NCBI GenBank assembly: GCA_018806915.1
Contig: JAGKQI010000010.1
Location: forward strand, 124,001-188,000
Direction: 5' to 3'
DNA: 64,000 nucleotides
Source: Phytophthora colocasiae
Taxonomy: Eukaryota > Oomycota > Peronosporomycetes > Peronosporales > Peronosporaceae
Under the pieces are notes generated by a model that was not told the DNA's origin, did no database searches, and was given only the letters and a program-made list of their open reading frames with translations. Shown piece after piece: positions 30,001-40,084 of this stretch. Within the stretch, counting starts at the first letter, position 1; each line of letters opens with the position of its first letter. The position numbers and the translations under genes are program-made.

Positions 30001-31548
30001 ATCTGAGCCTAACTTAGTCCGCCACAGATCAGCATGTTCACGAACCACCGTGCGCAGGTCCTCCATAAACGCCTCCGGAAAACCCGCTTGCTGAGCTTCA
30101 CCCAACATGATATCGAGACGCTCCATCACTTCATCCGTTCGTGAAATCCCCACGATGTCCTCGTCAGGAATGTCGTCAGACGCCTCATCTAGGCCCGATC
30201 GGCTTGCGAGCTGCTCAAGCAGTTGGTCCACATTAATTCCCAGAGACTTGAGAGTCTGATCACCCAGCAGAAACTCGTCCGCATCACCTTCGATCACGAG
30301 GCATGACACCTTACTCAGGTGTAAGGGACCAGCGGCAGTGATAAGCTGTACATCAACTTCACACTCTTCTTGACACTCCAAAATGCGTCCGTCCGCCATC
30401 TCGACGCGCATCGGCTGCTCCAGTGTCAACTCTTCAACGCCACAACGCAGGTCTTGCAGCTCACTCACAATAGAGCGTGAAATCACGTTGCGGTCTGCAC
30501 CAGTGTCTGCCCTGAACGGAACCTCGAGTACGCCATTCAGAACGGCCGATTTGTCCCCGCTGTGCACTAACGTCTTAGCCATCTTGGCTCTGGTACGGTC
30601 GTTCTTACGCTCCTGCATCTTCTGGAAGTGCTGCAGCCTTTTCCGTCCTCTGTAGCGGTTGGGCAATCGATTAGCCAGTGTGTGCCTTTGCACACAAGGC
30701 ACCTGTTCTCGTGGCGGCTGCCGGGGTTTCAGTCCATTCTGCGGGGCGGGATTTATCTTCTTTGCATTGTCCGTCTTCGTTGCTGGCTTCGTGTCGTGGC
30801 CGTTTTTCTTGCTGGATTTAGCATCTTTAGATGGTTGCCGTCCTTTGTCAGTACGCTGTAACTCCATTGTTAACTGGTGGTAGTGTTGTTGCTCACTAGC
30901 GCGCTTCACCAAAGTCTCGTATAGAAACAGATCACTCTTCTTTAGCAATGGCTTTGCAATTGCCAGTCGCTCGATCTCGACCCTCAACATTTCAGGTGCT
31001 ATGTTGTCCATCAAAATCTTGCACCGAAGCTTCATCCGTTCTCCCACACCCGGTGCGGCTTCGTCGGTAGCGCCGAGAACACTCTCAAGTCCTTGCTCCT
31101 CGACAATTTGCTCGAAAAGGACGAAGTAGTTCATGATCCGGGCCTCGGTGTCATCCTCGCGAAGATCCATCACTAGTTTGCTCTTGAAAAGTGCATGGAT
31201 GTCTGGGATGTGGTCGTTTCTCAGTGATGAACAGCGTCGGGTAATGGCATGGCCGAGGTCTTCATCGGTCACATCCGCGGAGTTTCTGCGCAGCACGAAT
31301 CGTGCGAGGTGTTCCAGAATGCGGGGCTCGATCGAGCTTCGGATAGACATGATGACATTCTCGTAAATCTCGCCGGTGACAGCACATCGCGCACGGATCT
31401 TCTCTTCATATTGCTTTCGCTGCCGGACCCAAGAGATCAGTGAAGCTTGGTCCCACGCGTTGAGACGTGGCGCTCGAACGAACTCAAACACTGGCTGTGG
31501 AACCGTCATTTCCACATCTCCGTCTTGGTCACGGGCAGTGCTGGCCAT
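27049..31548 (-). CDS. gypsy-A Gag-Pol polyprotein with C-terminal chromodomain-like segment
   Basis: ATG at 31548 (MASTARDQDGDVEM), 1499 residues without a break. Order: Gag; a basic linker instead of a zinc knuckle; protease (FRADTGADRNVIS); RT (ATDYRPVNKRTIP, FATFDLFKGFWQL, IWVDDIVIFA); RNase H (CLCTDASDQGWSL); integrase with H-H-C-C site (HCGVNAHRGAD, CLLCKH), then HFDFLFMG, SDCGSHFKN and PWVNGTVERLN; and a C-terminal piece WELLISWRGLEEIEDSWEPL that looks like a degenerate chromodomain. RT before integrase defines gypsy. It shares family with the defective element at 55208-59452. A C-tract at 28414-28427 lies inside the frame. Confidence 0.93.
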   Translation of the reverse strand: MASTARDQDGDVEMTVPQPVFEFVRAPRLNAWDQASLISWVRQRKQYEEKIRARCAVTGEIYENVIMSIRSSIEPRILEHLARFVLRRNSADVTDEDLGHAITRRCSSLRNDHIPDIHALFKSKLVMDLREDDTEARIMNYFVLFEQIVEEQGLESVLGATDEAAPGVGERMKLRCKILMDNIAPEMLRVEIERLAIAKPLLKKSDLFLYETLVKRASEQQHYHQLTMELQRTDKGRQPSKDAKSSKKNGHDTKPATKTDNAKKINPAPQNGLKPRQPPREQVPCVQRHTLANRLPNRYRGRKRLQHFQKMQERKNDRTRAKMAKTLVHSGDKSAVLNGVLEVPFRADTGADRNVISRSIVSELQDLRCGVEELTLEQPMRVEMADGRILECQEECEVDVQLITAAGPLHLSKVSCLVIEGDADEFLLGDQTLKSLGINVDQLLEQLASRSGLDEASDDIPDEDIVGISRTDEVMERLDIMLGEAQQAGFPEAFMEDLRTVVREHADLWRTKLGSDPPAKLEPLRVVLMDDSLPHRTKPRQYYEVKTKFLRDYGAQLEEFGLVERNTQSRWACAAIPVRKKGAAEEFRAATDYRPVNKRTIPIAGAMPNLLVVIAKVKGAVFFATFDLFKGFWQLLLHPDCREFFSFITSDTVYTPNRVPQGATDSPIHFQNQMQLVFADMLYKNVLIWVDDIVIFAKTAAEFVEVLRKFFTRLREYGLKLNAIKSCLYATEVLWCGRCIDGSGVRHDPGRVSTLRSLPLPSTAADLQKLLCAANWLHESIVDYASFAAPLHDKLELAFAGRSRKQRFAESLTLDWTSVEQDHFRAFLDCLARSTKLSFPDESATVCLCTDASDQGWSLVITQVETWDESKSLTEQAHELLLCKGSRFKGPQLHWSIAEKEGYPIIKAAKDLEYLLHRTQGFKLFCDHANLIQIFCPATEIRKHVRGKLQRWALMLCDYRYTIEHVKGTDNIWADLVSRWLEPSVEILTAVKAVRTRSAGVSSRLRPLLDDNFVWPTVDHVIEQQQRYRRHASHAAYRSSEGGGGKVWIPTSAKELLLRILVVAHCGVNAHRGADVMIDQLKSKYSIKSLASVVKTFVFQCLLCKHVKGGLLIQRPWSEHRQVAARNEVLHFDFLFMGESYGTTRYLLVAKDELTHFCELTACDSPTSLVAAAAVLDWAKRFGMPSHWVSDCGSHFKNMLMTELRERAKVKHTFTPVYTPWVNGTVERLNRDVLQVIRVLLLEYQLDTKSWEYLLPVVQSNLNQTPVRSLGGKAPVELFTGLEVATVLDAAILPEDHRSKSTVMTIDMDTVEEGLSALRTSLQEMHQEVTDRKEKTRLYQRMAKQGKSENFTVGDYVLWSRADERLRGNKLMVRWVGPFRVTEALPYSFMVEHLVTGDTYEVHGSRLKFYDDASLEVTEEILEHVGQQGIVLSVSSIREHRFNNTSKQWELLISWRGLEEIEDSWEPLATMLGDIPMMVQDYASRHDDEEFRAQVANSA

Positions 31549-31654
31549 CTTGACTTGATGACAAGCGTGTAGTGGGTCGACTTGACTTGATAGGGTCGGC
31601 CCCTTATTGCCGCGGCGTTTGCACTTCTTCTGGTGAGTTCCAGAAAGTATACTT

Positions 31655-31878
31655 TGTGGTCAACCAGGTAGTTGTGCTAGCTAAATGGTAAATTGAATTC
31701 TGTTGATTAGAAACGCTGTCTGTAACTCGTTATCCTGTTGTCCCCCTCCTAACCAACCGTTCCTGTCGAGTTCGTCCTCTCCAGTCAGCACGCCCTTGGT
31801 CTGCCGATCTGACCTTCGATCCTCTCGAAGGTTGCATTGTCCACTGCCGATCGCGGAAGTCCGATTTGACTGTCCACA
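31655..31878 (-). repeat. gypsy-A 5' LTR
   Basis: 224-bp partner of 26767-26990. On the minus strand the leader 31654-31549 follows it; I could not assign its primer-binding site to a tRNA. Confidence 0.93.
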
Positions 31879-32375
31879 ATTGCCAACTACTAGAGCCAAT
31901 GGTGAAAGGCATTTCGAAGCGTGTTGGAGTGGAAGCTCCTGCTGTTCCCGTCCAACAAGGATTTTGCTAGAAGATGGAGAGACGACCAGGACTACCTGTT
32001 GCTACTGTGGAGATGTACACACTGCATAGTGCTTCAGGCAACATGGCGGTTGCGCAACGACATTTACTTCGGCGAAACACAGGCGATGTCGCCAAACGCA
32101 GGCCTCATTTCGAAGCCATTGCCATTTCTTGTTTCGGCATGCAACTGATTGGAATACTGATGGTGAAGTGCTTAACCGAGTACTCAACTTTTACCTACCT
32201 ACATTGACAACTTCAGTAGGTCATTTTGCAGTGTAGCATCAATAATTGTCTATTGTCGACAACTCTCCTTGGAACCACAAGAGTGGAAGGTTTACAACGC
32301 GCTTTAAACTCAATCGTATCCTTAAAACGAAGATGTAAAAAACGATGGAGATTGAGTGACTGGCTGTGCATAACA
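31879..32375. other. Spacer with a possible non-LTR element remnant
   Basis: A plus-strand frame at about 31921-32148 reads ARRWRDDQDYLLLLWRC and ATWRLRNDIYFGE, which resembles the far C-terminus of some LINE reverse transcriptases. A competing frame is also open, so this is weak. From 32150 to the bZIP-B stop I see nothing. Confidence 0.25.
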
Positions 32376-33458
32376 CTACTTGGTTAAACCTACAGTACCA
32401 TCCCGTGTGATCACTGCGTGCTCCAGCACGAAGGCTACGTCTGAAATATCTAGCATCTTCACCAACGGAGTCACGAAGTTAAAGGTCGTTTCTAGACGCG
32501 CCACGCGGCACGAATTAGTATCCCATTCAAAGCAGAGGGAGCATGGAATCTGCAGGCGGGATCCAAGAAGTCTTGATCGAATAAGTACCTTTGTATCACC
32601 TTCACCTCCACTGTCTAGTAGATGTGGGAATACATTCCTCAACGTCATTTCTGAAACTGTGACGTTCAGCGTCGCCATCGCACTAACAAACGTGTTGTTC
32701 GCGCGTTCAATCTGCTCAAGTTGGAAGTACAGACTTTGGAAGTTTGAAGAGAAGAGTTCCCACTGCTCCATGAGCGATCCCACACCGATACGCTCGCCCA
32801 AAATGACGTCGTCTGTCATAGAGGAGCGTAGGAAGGCAAGTTGGTGCTTGGCTTCTGAATTCTCAAGATGTTCGAGGCCTCTCCGGGCTGAGATTCCTTC
32901 GTCTTCCGACGTTAGAGGCAAAGCCATCGGGACGCCAAAACGGAATACATGAAAATACTCCACCACCACGTTCCAGATGTCCTGTTGACCACCATATAAC
33001 AGGCGGTTGCGTTGGAGCTCAAGCACCGGGATGTCGACTCTCAGCTCCTGGACACTTTCTTCGAGCATCTTGGCATGATTGAGCTGCTTCTGCCTGTACC
33101 GCGCTTGATTCGCGCGGCATTGTTCACGCCGGCGTTCAGTCTTAAGGCGGACACGCTTTGGTTTAACTGGTGGCTGCTCGGACTCGGAATAGTCGACTGC
33201 ACAGGTGGCTGGAGCGCCCGTTGTCACGCTGCTGCCCGCCTTGGTGTTGTAATTAGCCGGCGAGATGAACGCGGAGGCTGGAGGCGGAATAACACGGGAA
33301 GAGCGCTTGATCCCCAACATTGAGGGCTTCGTGAAGTAGTCGTTGTTGTTCCTTGCTCGTTGGAACACGGGCCGGACGATTTCAGAGCTTAGTGTTGGTC
33401 GAGGTGTCATGCCTCGTTGAGCTTGGAAGATGTCGGAAGTCGTCTTACTGTTTTGCAT
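32376..33458 (-). CDS. bZIP-B transcription factor, Cys-type basic region
   Basis: ATG at 33458, 360 residues, one exon, stop TAG at 32376. A basic region at residues 100-130 (KRVRLKTERRREQC, then NQARYRQKQ) has Cys114 where bZIPs normally have Asn and Arg122 eight residues on (C-x7-R). A coil follows (HAKMLEESVQEL) with loose heptads. The C-terminal 200 residues form a domain shared with bZIP-A (WNVVVEYFHVFR; MTLRNVFPHLL; FEWDTNSCRVARLET). In Phytophthora, Cys-type bZIPs have been linked to oxidative-stress responses; for this gene that is inference. It is the intact member of the pair and lies on the same strand as bZIP-A. Confidence 0.88.
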   Translation of the reverse strand: MQNSKTTSDIFQAQRGMTPRPTLSSEIVRPVFQRARNNNDYFTKPSMLGIKRSSRVIPPPASAFISPANYNTKAGSSVTTGAPATCAVDYSESEQPPVKPKRVRLKTERRREQCRANQARYRQKQLNHAKMLEESVQELRVDIPVLELQRNRLLYGGQQDIWNVVVEYFHVFRFGVPMALPLTSEDEGISARRGLEHLENSEAKHQLAFLRSSMTDDVILGERIGVGSLMEQWELFSSNFQSLYFQLEQIERANNTFVSAMATLNVTVSEMTLRNVFPHLLDSGGEGDTKVLIRSRLLGSRLQIPCSLCFEWDTNSCRVARLETTFNFVTPLVKMLDISDVAFVLEHAVITRDGTVGLTK

Positions 33459-33914
33459 GGAATAACGACGACTGACAAACCTAGGCAGTAGGTACAGGCA
33501 GCTTTTTGCAGCGCGACGACGAATGGAAAATGAGGGAGTGGGCGTGATCTTGGTGCTGAAAACCCCGCGTACACTGATACGAAGAGCTCATTACAGCGAG
33601 TTGACGGGGTTTGAGGAGCCTCACTGTTTACACGTTTTTGATCAGTTGATGACTTTAGCCTTGCTATTCCTAGTTGATTTGACGGCCGCTCTTAACGCCA
33701 CCTCATCGTGAAGTTCAGGCTTGTGTAGTACTCAAAATGTATAAAAAGTTCATTCAATACAAGTGAGCGCTTATAACAAAGTTATCGGATGAAATTTACG
33801 AGTCATTTGTCAAAGCCTCGATGCTGACTGGGGAAACAACATCACGTAATGTATGCACTAGGTACATACAGGTACAGTTCTCTTGTTCTCGTCCTCCTAT
33901 GCTAATAGCGGCGA
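33459..33914. other. Upstream region of bZIP-B
   Basis: No convincing ORF on either strand. It should hold the bZIP-B promoter next to 33459. From about 33850 it grades into the broken end of the outer gypsy element. I see no terminal repeat. Confidence 0.4.
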
Positions 33915-34083
33915 ACTATTCAGTCAGATACACTCGGAACTTTGCGAGTGCATACTTCATGGCAAGGAGCTCCTTGTCATGTACGGGGTAGTTACGCTCA
34001 GCTGGCTTCAGCTGACGCGATTGATAGTAGACCACACGATCACGCCCTTCGTGATCGTGTTGCATCAATGCACATCCGATTGC
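33915..34083 (-). pseudogene. gypsy-B RNase H, distal half
   Basis: The frame GCALMQHDHEGRDRVVYY, then RQLKPAERNYPVHDKELLAMKYALAKFRVYL is the second half of a gypsy RNase H. It continues from HVVCDASDFAI at the other side of gypsy-C. After RVYL the homologous gypsy-C protein goes on with LGSKPFVIYTDHASL, but here it stops, marking a truncation. Confidence 0.8.
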
Positions 34084-34501
34084 TGCAGCGGGGCTGCGTA
34101 GGTGTGCACGGCACAGAGGAAGTTTAGTTGACTCGTAGAGTCCTGCTTGCAAGGCACTAGCCTTCGGTTCTATACAAGAACCAAGTAGTCCACTAAATAC
34201 GGGACTCACAGAGTCGGTGTCCCTATAACAAAGGACTAACACTAACTATGTAAATGCAAACTGATTTTTATTGACTTTATTGCCTAATCCTAAATGTAAC
34301 GGATTTAGTATCTAACATACTAAATCCTAATCAAATGCAACGTGAGGCTCTGAGGCCATCTACGTATCTACTCGTGTGTGCCACACCATTATGTACCCAC
34401 ATAAATGTATCATGAGTGTCACACACTATTATGTACCCACATAAATGTATCCACGTGTGTCACACACCAACGAGAAACATTCGTGTAACATCCCCGTTAC
34501 A
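34084..34501 (-). repeat. gypsy-C 3' LTR
   Basis: 418 bp. It contains the near-duplicate strings ATTATGTACCCACATAAATG twice about 47 bp apart and an inverted pair around ATCTAACATACTAAATCC. The other copy is at 41250-41670. Confidence 0.92.
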
Positions 34502-35414
34502 CTCTCCCCCACCAAGATTCCGGATACCGTATCCGGAAAGTGTAAACACACGACGCGATTATCGGCCGCTGGCCACGGCACCTTGCCTTGCGCGGACGGC
34601 GCTGTCTCTCGTGCGTGTTACACGCCTCCGTACGCGATGCCACTTGGTACACACTTGGGCCCAATGCTTACCAAGCGCATAGGAGCCTACTGGCTCGAGT
34701 CAAGGGGCTCTACGGGCATGGAAAGAAGGCCACAGGTGGCGTATCTATGATACTACTGGATCAGTGATCCACAGGGCAAGCCTTCCAAGCTACCAACGGT
34801 TCCACGAACCACACAGCAGTGGGGCCCACTCGCTTCACAGTTAATGAGACCCTCGGATGAGCACTGTGTGCAGGGCTTGATGCCCAAGTTGTCCTTGAAG
34901 CAGGCGCAAGCGCCACTATGTGTCACAGACACTGTGTCTTGTGAATACACGTGCTCAGCACAGTCGTAGACACGACAACGAGCACCAGACAGCTAAGCTG
35001 TCGCTCAGGAGGAGCTTACCTACCTCCTACTGCTATGCAGCATGCGGGGTCCAATGCATTGGCATCCCTGGCATCCACAGTGCCTCATGACATAGTCATA
35101 CTCATTGAACGCTTCTAGCGTCAGGTGATCTGATAGAATCCGTTTCCATCACCACTTGTCGCTTAGACTGAACGTCATTAAGACGGTTGTTCATCACGAA
35201 CCATCTTCGCTTCATGATCGCGAAGCTCCGGGCCATAGGCCAGTGTTGTTAAAGGGTCATAGACCCTTGAAACACGCGCGCGAGGCGCATGTAGCTCTAC
35301 TGCACTTGCAGTTTGAGCATTCGATGCCATGTCGACGGCACCGACGTGCTCGCTGCAAGTATTGCAGCTACGGGTCAGAGCCTGAGCTCAGCAACGACCC
35401 TGTGGACCCCCACC
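34502..35414. other. gypsy-C region between pol and 3' LTR
   Basis: About 900 bp without a pol domain. Short perfect inverted repeats are visible: GGATCAGTGATCC (34757), CCAATGCATTGG (35051), AAGGGTCATAGACCCTT (35254) and CTTCGC...GCGAAG (35207-35226). A 172-residue plus-strand ORF starting at 35156 is of low complexity and I do not regard it as a gene. Confidence 0.5.
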
Positions 35415-37148
35415 TTAGTGGGAGGTGCTTGGCACCCGGCGACTCCGTCGCACCCCCATCGGGCGGTCTGACACCGGGTGTGCCCGATCATACGCGTCAA
35501 CGACGTCGGGGCAATCCTGCCGTAGTGGCACCTCAAACTCCCACGAGTTCTGTGAGTGAGGGTAACCTCGCCACTTCACCAGATACTGGTTGTGACCTCG
35601 GCGACGACGCCGCGCCATCAGGCGATCCACGTGATAGTGAAGCTCACCTTGCTCATCGAGCAGAGCAGGAGTGAGGACGAGCGGTCGATGGGTTCTCGCG
35701 CTGCGAGTGTAGACGCGCTGCATTGCTTGCAGACCCGCGTGGGCTCGGTGAAGGAGCACGACCACCACGTCGGTCATCCGACCCATCGCTTAGCGACTGG
35801 TCTCGAGGAGACCTAGAGTCGCGGGGACCGGTCTGAGTCGCCTCTGGTGCTGCATCAGCGGGTCTATGACCTCGAGCATCACGTTGCTCCGAATCGACAA
35901 GACCTGTTGGTTCGGATGCAACCACCTGTGGCTCTGCCACCTGCTGCCGTGCAGCCTTCGTCCGACCCGGCGCCAGCGCCTCAGAACTCACAAGAGCAGG
36001 GTCCCGATATGGCTTAAGCAAGCCCACGTAGAACACAGGATGTGTTCGCATACGCTTTGGCAAGTCAAGCGTGTATGCCAGGCCCTTCTTGGCCAGACCG
36101 TGAACGGTCCAATGAAGCGCGGCCGCAACTTCGTCTTGAAGACGGCCGACACTGCGTGTGTAGGCAGGTTCTTAGCGTTTAATAAAACGTGGTCACCGAC
36201 CTTGAACTCCCACATGTTGCTTCTGCCTTTGGCATCAGCTTGTTCCTTTTGAACATCTTGGCTTTCAGCCATTGCGTCACGCACACGGCGTAAGACGCTA
36301 AGCCTCATCGAGAGGAAGTCATCGACTTGCTTGCGAACGGCAAGGGGGCTGACATCAGCAAGCTCGGAGTCGAGCGACGGCACAGCCTCTCCCCCACCAA
36401 GCCCAAGGCTACCGCGTGGCGGAGTGAGCGGGACGCGCGGATGCGCAAGGCCGTTCACGTAGAACGGGGTGAAGCCTGTCGAGGCATGCACCGCGTTGTT
36501 CATTGAGAACTCAACGAGAGGGAGCATAGCGCTCCAAAGCTTCGGCGTTTCAGCGCATACGCTGCGGAGGATGTCCTCTAGGACGCGGTTCACGCGTTCA
36601 GTCTGACCGTCGGTCTGCGGATGATCCGCCGTGGACATGTCCAGTCGAGTGCCAAGCACTTTGAAGACGGACGTCCAGAAGTGACCCGTGAAACGGGGGT
36701 CTCGATCCGAGACAATGGTCTCTGGCAGCCCATGCTGACGGAAGACCCGATCGATAAAGATCGTCGCTGTACCAGCGCCATCGACGGTGTCCGGCACAGC
36801 CGCTAGGTGAGCCATCTTGCTCAGACGGTCAACGAAGACCACAACGCCCGTGTTGCCTGCCGTATCCTTCGGCAGGCCAAACACGAAGTCCATACTCATG
36901 GACTGCCAACACCCAGAGGGTACAGGCAAGCTCGCCAAAGGCGCTGCCGCATGCGGCGAGGGTTTAACCCGCTGACACGTCTCGCACGTGTGCACATATG
37001 TGCTGACCCACTTGTACATCTTCGGCCACCAGTACATGGAGCTCACCGAGCCGTAGGTCTTCTCGCGACCGAGGTGGCCGCTTGTGGGCGTGTCGTGGGC
37101 CTCATAGAGGATACGATACTTCAGGTCCTCATCGTGAGGAACCACCAC
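35415..37148 (-). pseudogene. gypsy-C integrase and chromodomain
   Basis: 37148-35988 reads a zinc site (HDTPTSGHLGREKT, CETCQRVKP), then SMDFVFGLPKD, SDRDPRFTGHF and TDGQTERVNRVLED (DDE). After a frame change near 36050 (FYVGLLKPY) and another near 35780, the frame 35786-35415 holds a chromodomain, YHVDRLMARRRR then YLVKWRGYPHSQNSWE. Chromodomains in such integrases can direct insertion to marked chromatin. At least two frameshifts break the protein. Confidence 0.85.
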
Positions 37149-37200
37149 ACGTGGTGGGTCATCCTGACCCGTGCTGTAGTACAGCAGACCGCCTCCCAGG

Positions 37201-39464
37201 CTATAGCGTTGGAGTCTCGCCTTTAGGCGTCGTGACAGGAGTCACCTTTGAGTCCTTAAACTCATCGCTCCCTAGAGCTTGAAGCAGCGCGACACAAGAG
37301 TCGTCCTGAGCGTACGCTGCTCGAACCATGTCCGTCACGGACGACGTCACCGAGGTGACATGAGATAACTCATAGTCCGGGCGACGTGATAACGCGTCAG
37401 CGAGGACGTTCTGCCTTCCAGGCTTGTACTTCACCTCGAAGTTATACTCCGCAAAGAAGGAGAGCCATCGGGCCATCCTCTGCGAGAGGTGAGGCGACTG
37501 CGTCGCTGTGCGTAGTGACGCATGATCCGTGTAGATCACAAACGGCTTGGAGCCGAGCAGGTGAACCCTGAATTTGACGAGAGCGTACTTCATCGCAAGT
37601 GGCCTCCTTGTCATGAACTGGATAGTTCTTCTCAGCAACCTTGAGCTGCCGAGACTCAAACGCAATGACGCGTTCGCGCCCGTCGGCGTCCGCTTGTAGC
37701 AAAGCACTGCCGATGGCAAAGTCCGAGGCGTCACAGACGACGATGAACGGACGATCGGGGTCTGGCAACGCCAGTATCGGTGCCTGAAGCAGGCTATCCT
37801 TGATACGAGTGAACGCACTCTCGTGCTCAGCACGCCATACCCATTCGGCATCCTTCTTAAGGAGATCCGACAGTGGCCGAGCCAACTCAGCGTAGTTATC
37901 GCTGTACTTGTGCAAGTAGTTGGCCAAGCCCAGCCACTTACGCAAGTCCTTCTGGTTCAAGGGAACCGGCCAGTCCACAATGGCCTTGACTTTTGCTGGA
38001 TCAGCACGAAGGCCATGCTTCCCAATGAAGCACCCTAGGAAAGGTATTTCTTCCGCGCCAAAGACGCACTTGTCCGCGTTGGCGTACAACTTGTTGGTGC
38101 GCATGCACTCGAGCACTGCTCTCACGTGTTCCACGTGTACCTCGACATCAGTCTTCCCGTGCTCAGCACGACTGTGGACGAACACATCGTCAAAGTACGT
38201 CTGTTGCGAATGCCCGTAGGGCCTGAACAACTGCGTCACTAGACGATTGAACGTTGCAGGCGCATTCGACAGCCAGCAACAGGGGCATGACGAGCCACTC
38301 CCAGAGCATACCGCTCGGGGTGCTCACCGCTGTAAGCGGAATATCACTGGCTCGCATGAGCAGCTGATAGTAGCCATCGACTAAGTCGAGCGCACTGTAC
38401 ATGGTGCAACCCACCATGTTGTTCTGAAGAACATCCTTCCTAGGAATCGGCGTCTGCGCCGGAATCGTGGCAGCGTTGAGCTTGTTAAAAGCGTGAACGA
38501 TACACCACTTGCCATTCGGCTTTCTGACACAGAACGTTGGCGCGGAGTGCGGAGACTTGCTCTCGCGCACGAGACCCGCCGCGTGCTTAGCACGGAAGAA
38601 GGCGTCAATGACGTCGCATTGCTCTTTAGGAAGAGGCCACTGCCGGGTCACGCAGTATTTAGTTCCGGGAACTAAGTCGATCTCGTGACGAACGCCTCGG
38701 TCAGGAGGCAGGCCACTCGGTGGTTCCTTTGAGACAACGTCTCCATATTCCTTCAGCAAGGAGTAGAAGGGATCCGAGGGATTCTTGAGGATCTCCGATC
38801 CACTCCTGGCGCTCAGCGCCTTCTTGACCTCGGCCAAGACGGACTCGTCAACGAGGGACGATGAGTTTAACTCCTCTTCAGGTCGAACGATGACCACCTC
38901 GGCGAGTTCGCCAGCCTTCAAGGCATCGCCAAAGTCGGCGAACGACATCTCTTCTAGCTCAAGGAGCTTGTCAACACTCGGCAGTCCGTCCAGCAGGACG
39001 CTGCCTTCGGCACTGCCGTCCATTCCATCAACCAGAGTGTATAGCTGCCCACAGCCCTCCCGTGCGTTGACACTTGACGTCACGGACGACTCAGACGCAG
39101 AGCGTCTCGCCCATAGGGCCTTACGACGTCGTCGCCTAGCCGACGAACGTCCACTCGACGGAGTACGTGCCGCTGCACAGGTAATGGCCTTGCCCGGCCC
39201 AGTGTCAGTGACACTCAGTGACTGACTCGGTCTACCGCCGACGTCACTAGACGGAGTACGTGCCGCCGCACAGGTTTCGGCCCCTTCAGGCCCAGTGTCA
39301 GTGACACTCTGCGATCCACTCGGTCGACGACCGATGCCGCTCAGCGGAGTATGTGCCGCTGCACAATCAATGACCGTAACAGGTCCAGTGTCAGAGACAC
39401 TCAGCGATCGACTTGGTCCACGACCAGTATCACTCGACGGAGTACGTGCCGCCCCACAGTTCAC
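37201..39464 (-). pseudogene. gypsy-C reverse transcriptase-RNase H with N-terminal tandem repeats
   Basis: RT motifs: CVTRQWPLPKEQ, SPHSAPTFCVRKP, IPRKDVLQNN and SALDLVDGYYQ in the 39464-38190 frame, then after a frameshift at about 38240 TYFDDVFVHS and LGCFIGKHGLR, RNase H (VVCDASDFAIGSAL), and a second frameshift near 37610 before KYALVKFRVHLLG. The segment before RT holds five repeats of about 31 residues with the core CAAARTPSS. It is broken by frameshifts but recognisable throughout. Confidence 0.85.
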
Positions 39465-39550
39465 GGCCTGGTAAGGCCCGATGCCATCGGCATCCAGTGA
39501 CGGTCCATGACCGGCGTCACTCGGCGGAGTACGTGCCGCCCCACAGGGGT
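39150..39550 (-). repeat. Five tandem repeats of about 93 bp in gypsy-C pol
   Basis: The unit core GGAGTACGTGCCGC recurs about every 85-95 bp from roughly 39160 to 39530, each with a following CCAGTGTCAGTGACACT-like part. In protein they read CAAARTPSS...SQSVTDTGP. They lie between protease and RT and span the frame change at 39460. Confidence 0.8.
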
Positions 39551-40084
39551 TACGTGAGCTTTGCCCACACTGTCAACCAGCGCTACGCGCTCAACAGGAC
39601 TGCGGTCCTCGCACTCGGCGCTGTCCACCAACTCGGACACACCGACTTCCAGCATCATAGCCGACTCGGCTCGATGCTCGCGCCAATAGCGCTTCTGCTT
39701 CCTAGCAGAGGTGGGTTCATGACTCGCCAAAGCTCCACTAGGAGAGAAGTGCGTAGCACCTAAGGTCTTCGACCTCCAATCAATCCATGGCTCGTGGCGC
39801 TCCAGCCACGCCATGCCAAGGATGAGGTCGTACCTCGAATCCAGGTCCAGGACCAAGCAGCGTTCCACACTATCGAAGTCCAAGAACTTCAGCTGCAGGT
39901 CCATGGGGACCTTGGCCACCGTGACACGGACGCCCGTCGCTAGACGGACTGTGACTGTGTCACCTCTTCGCGCTCGAAGCGCCTCAGCATATTGCTGACT
40001 ACCTTCAACGGTGGAGCGTCTGACGTAGTTGCCAGACGCCCCCGAATCGATCAACACGATCCACGGCTTCTCAAAGCCCTTCAC
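39461..40084 (-). pseudogene. gypsy-C aspartic protease
   Basis: WIVLIDSGASGNYVRRS is the retropepsin active site (DSG), and LDLDSRYDLILGMAWLERHEPWIDW is the typical C-terminal part of this gypsy protease class. The frame joins Gag at about 40080 and RT at about 39461 by frame changes. Confidence 0.85.

Larger units (their letters stand above)
26767..31878 (-). mobile_element. Ty3/gypsy LTR retrotransposon gypsy-A, intact structure
   Basis: LTRs of 224 bp at 26767-26990 and 31655-31878, TGTGGTC...TCCACA on the plus strand, look identical by eye. A 5-bp target duplication ATTGC lies at 26762-26766 and 31879-31883. One unbroken gag-pol frame lies on the minus strand. A purine-rich stretch (GGAGAGGTAA on the minus strand) precedes the 3' LTR. 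This is a young and possibly active copy. Confidence 0.95.

Noticed and set aside
31921..32148. Possible LINE reverse-transcriptase end (WRLRNDIYF)
   Set aside because: Too short, and two frames compete; kept only as a weak note on the spacer.
35156..35674. 172-residue plus-strand ORF in gypsy-C
   Set aside because: Low complexity, antisense to the chromodomain end, no recognisable motif. Unlike the 47977-49654 ORF it has no coiled coil or coherent composition.
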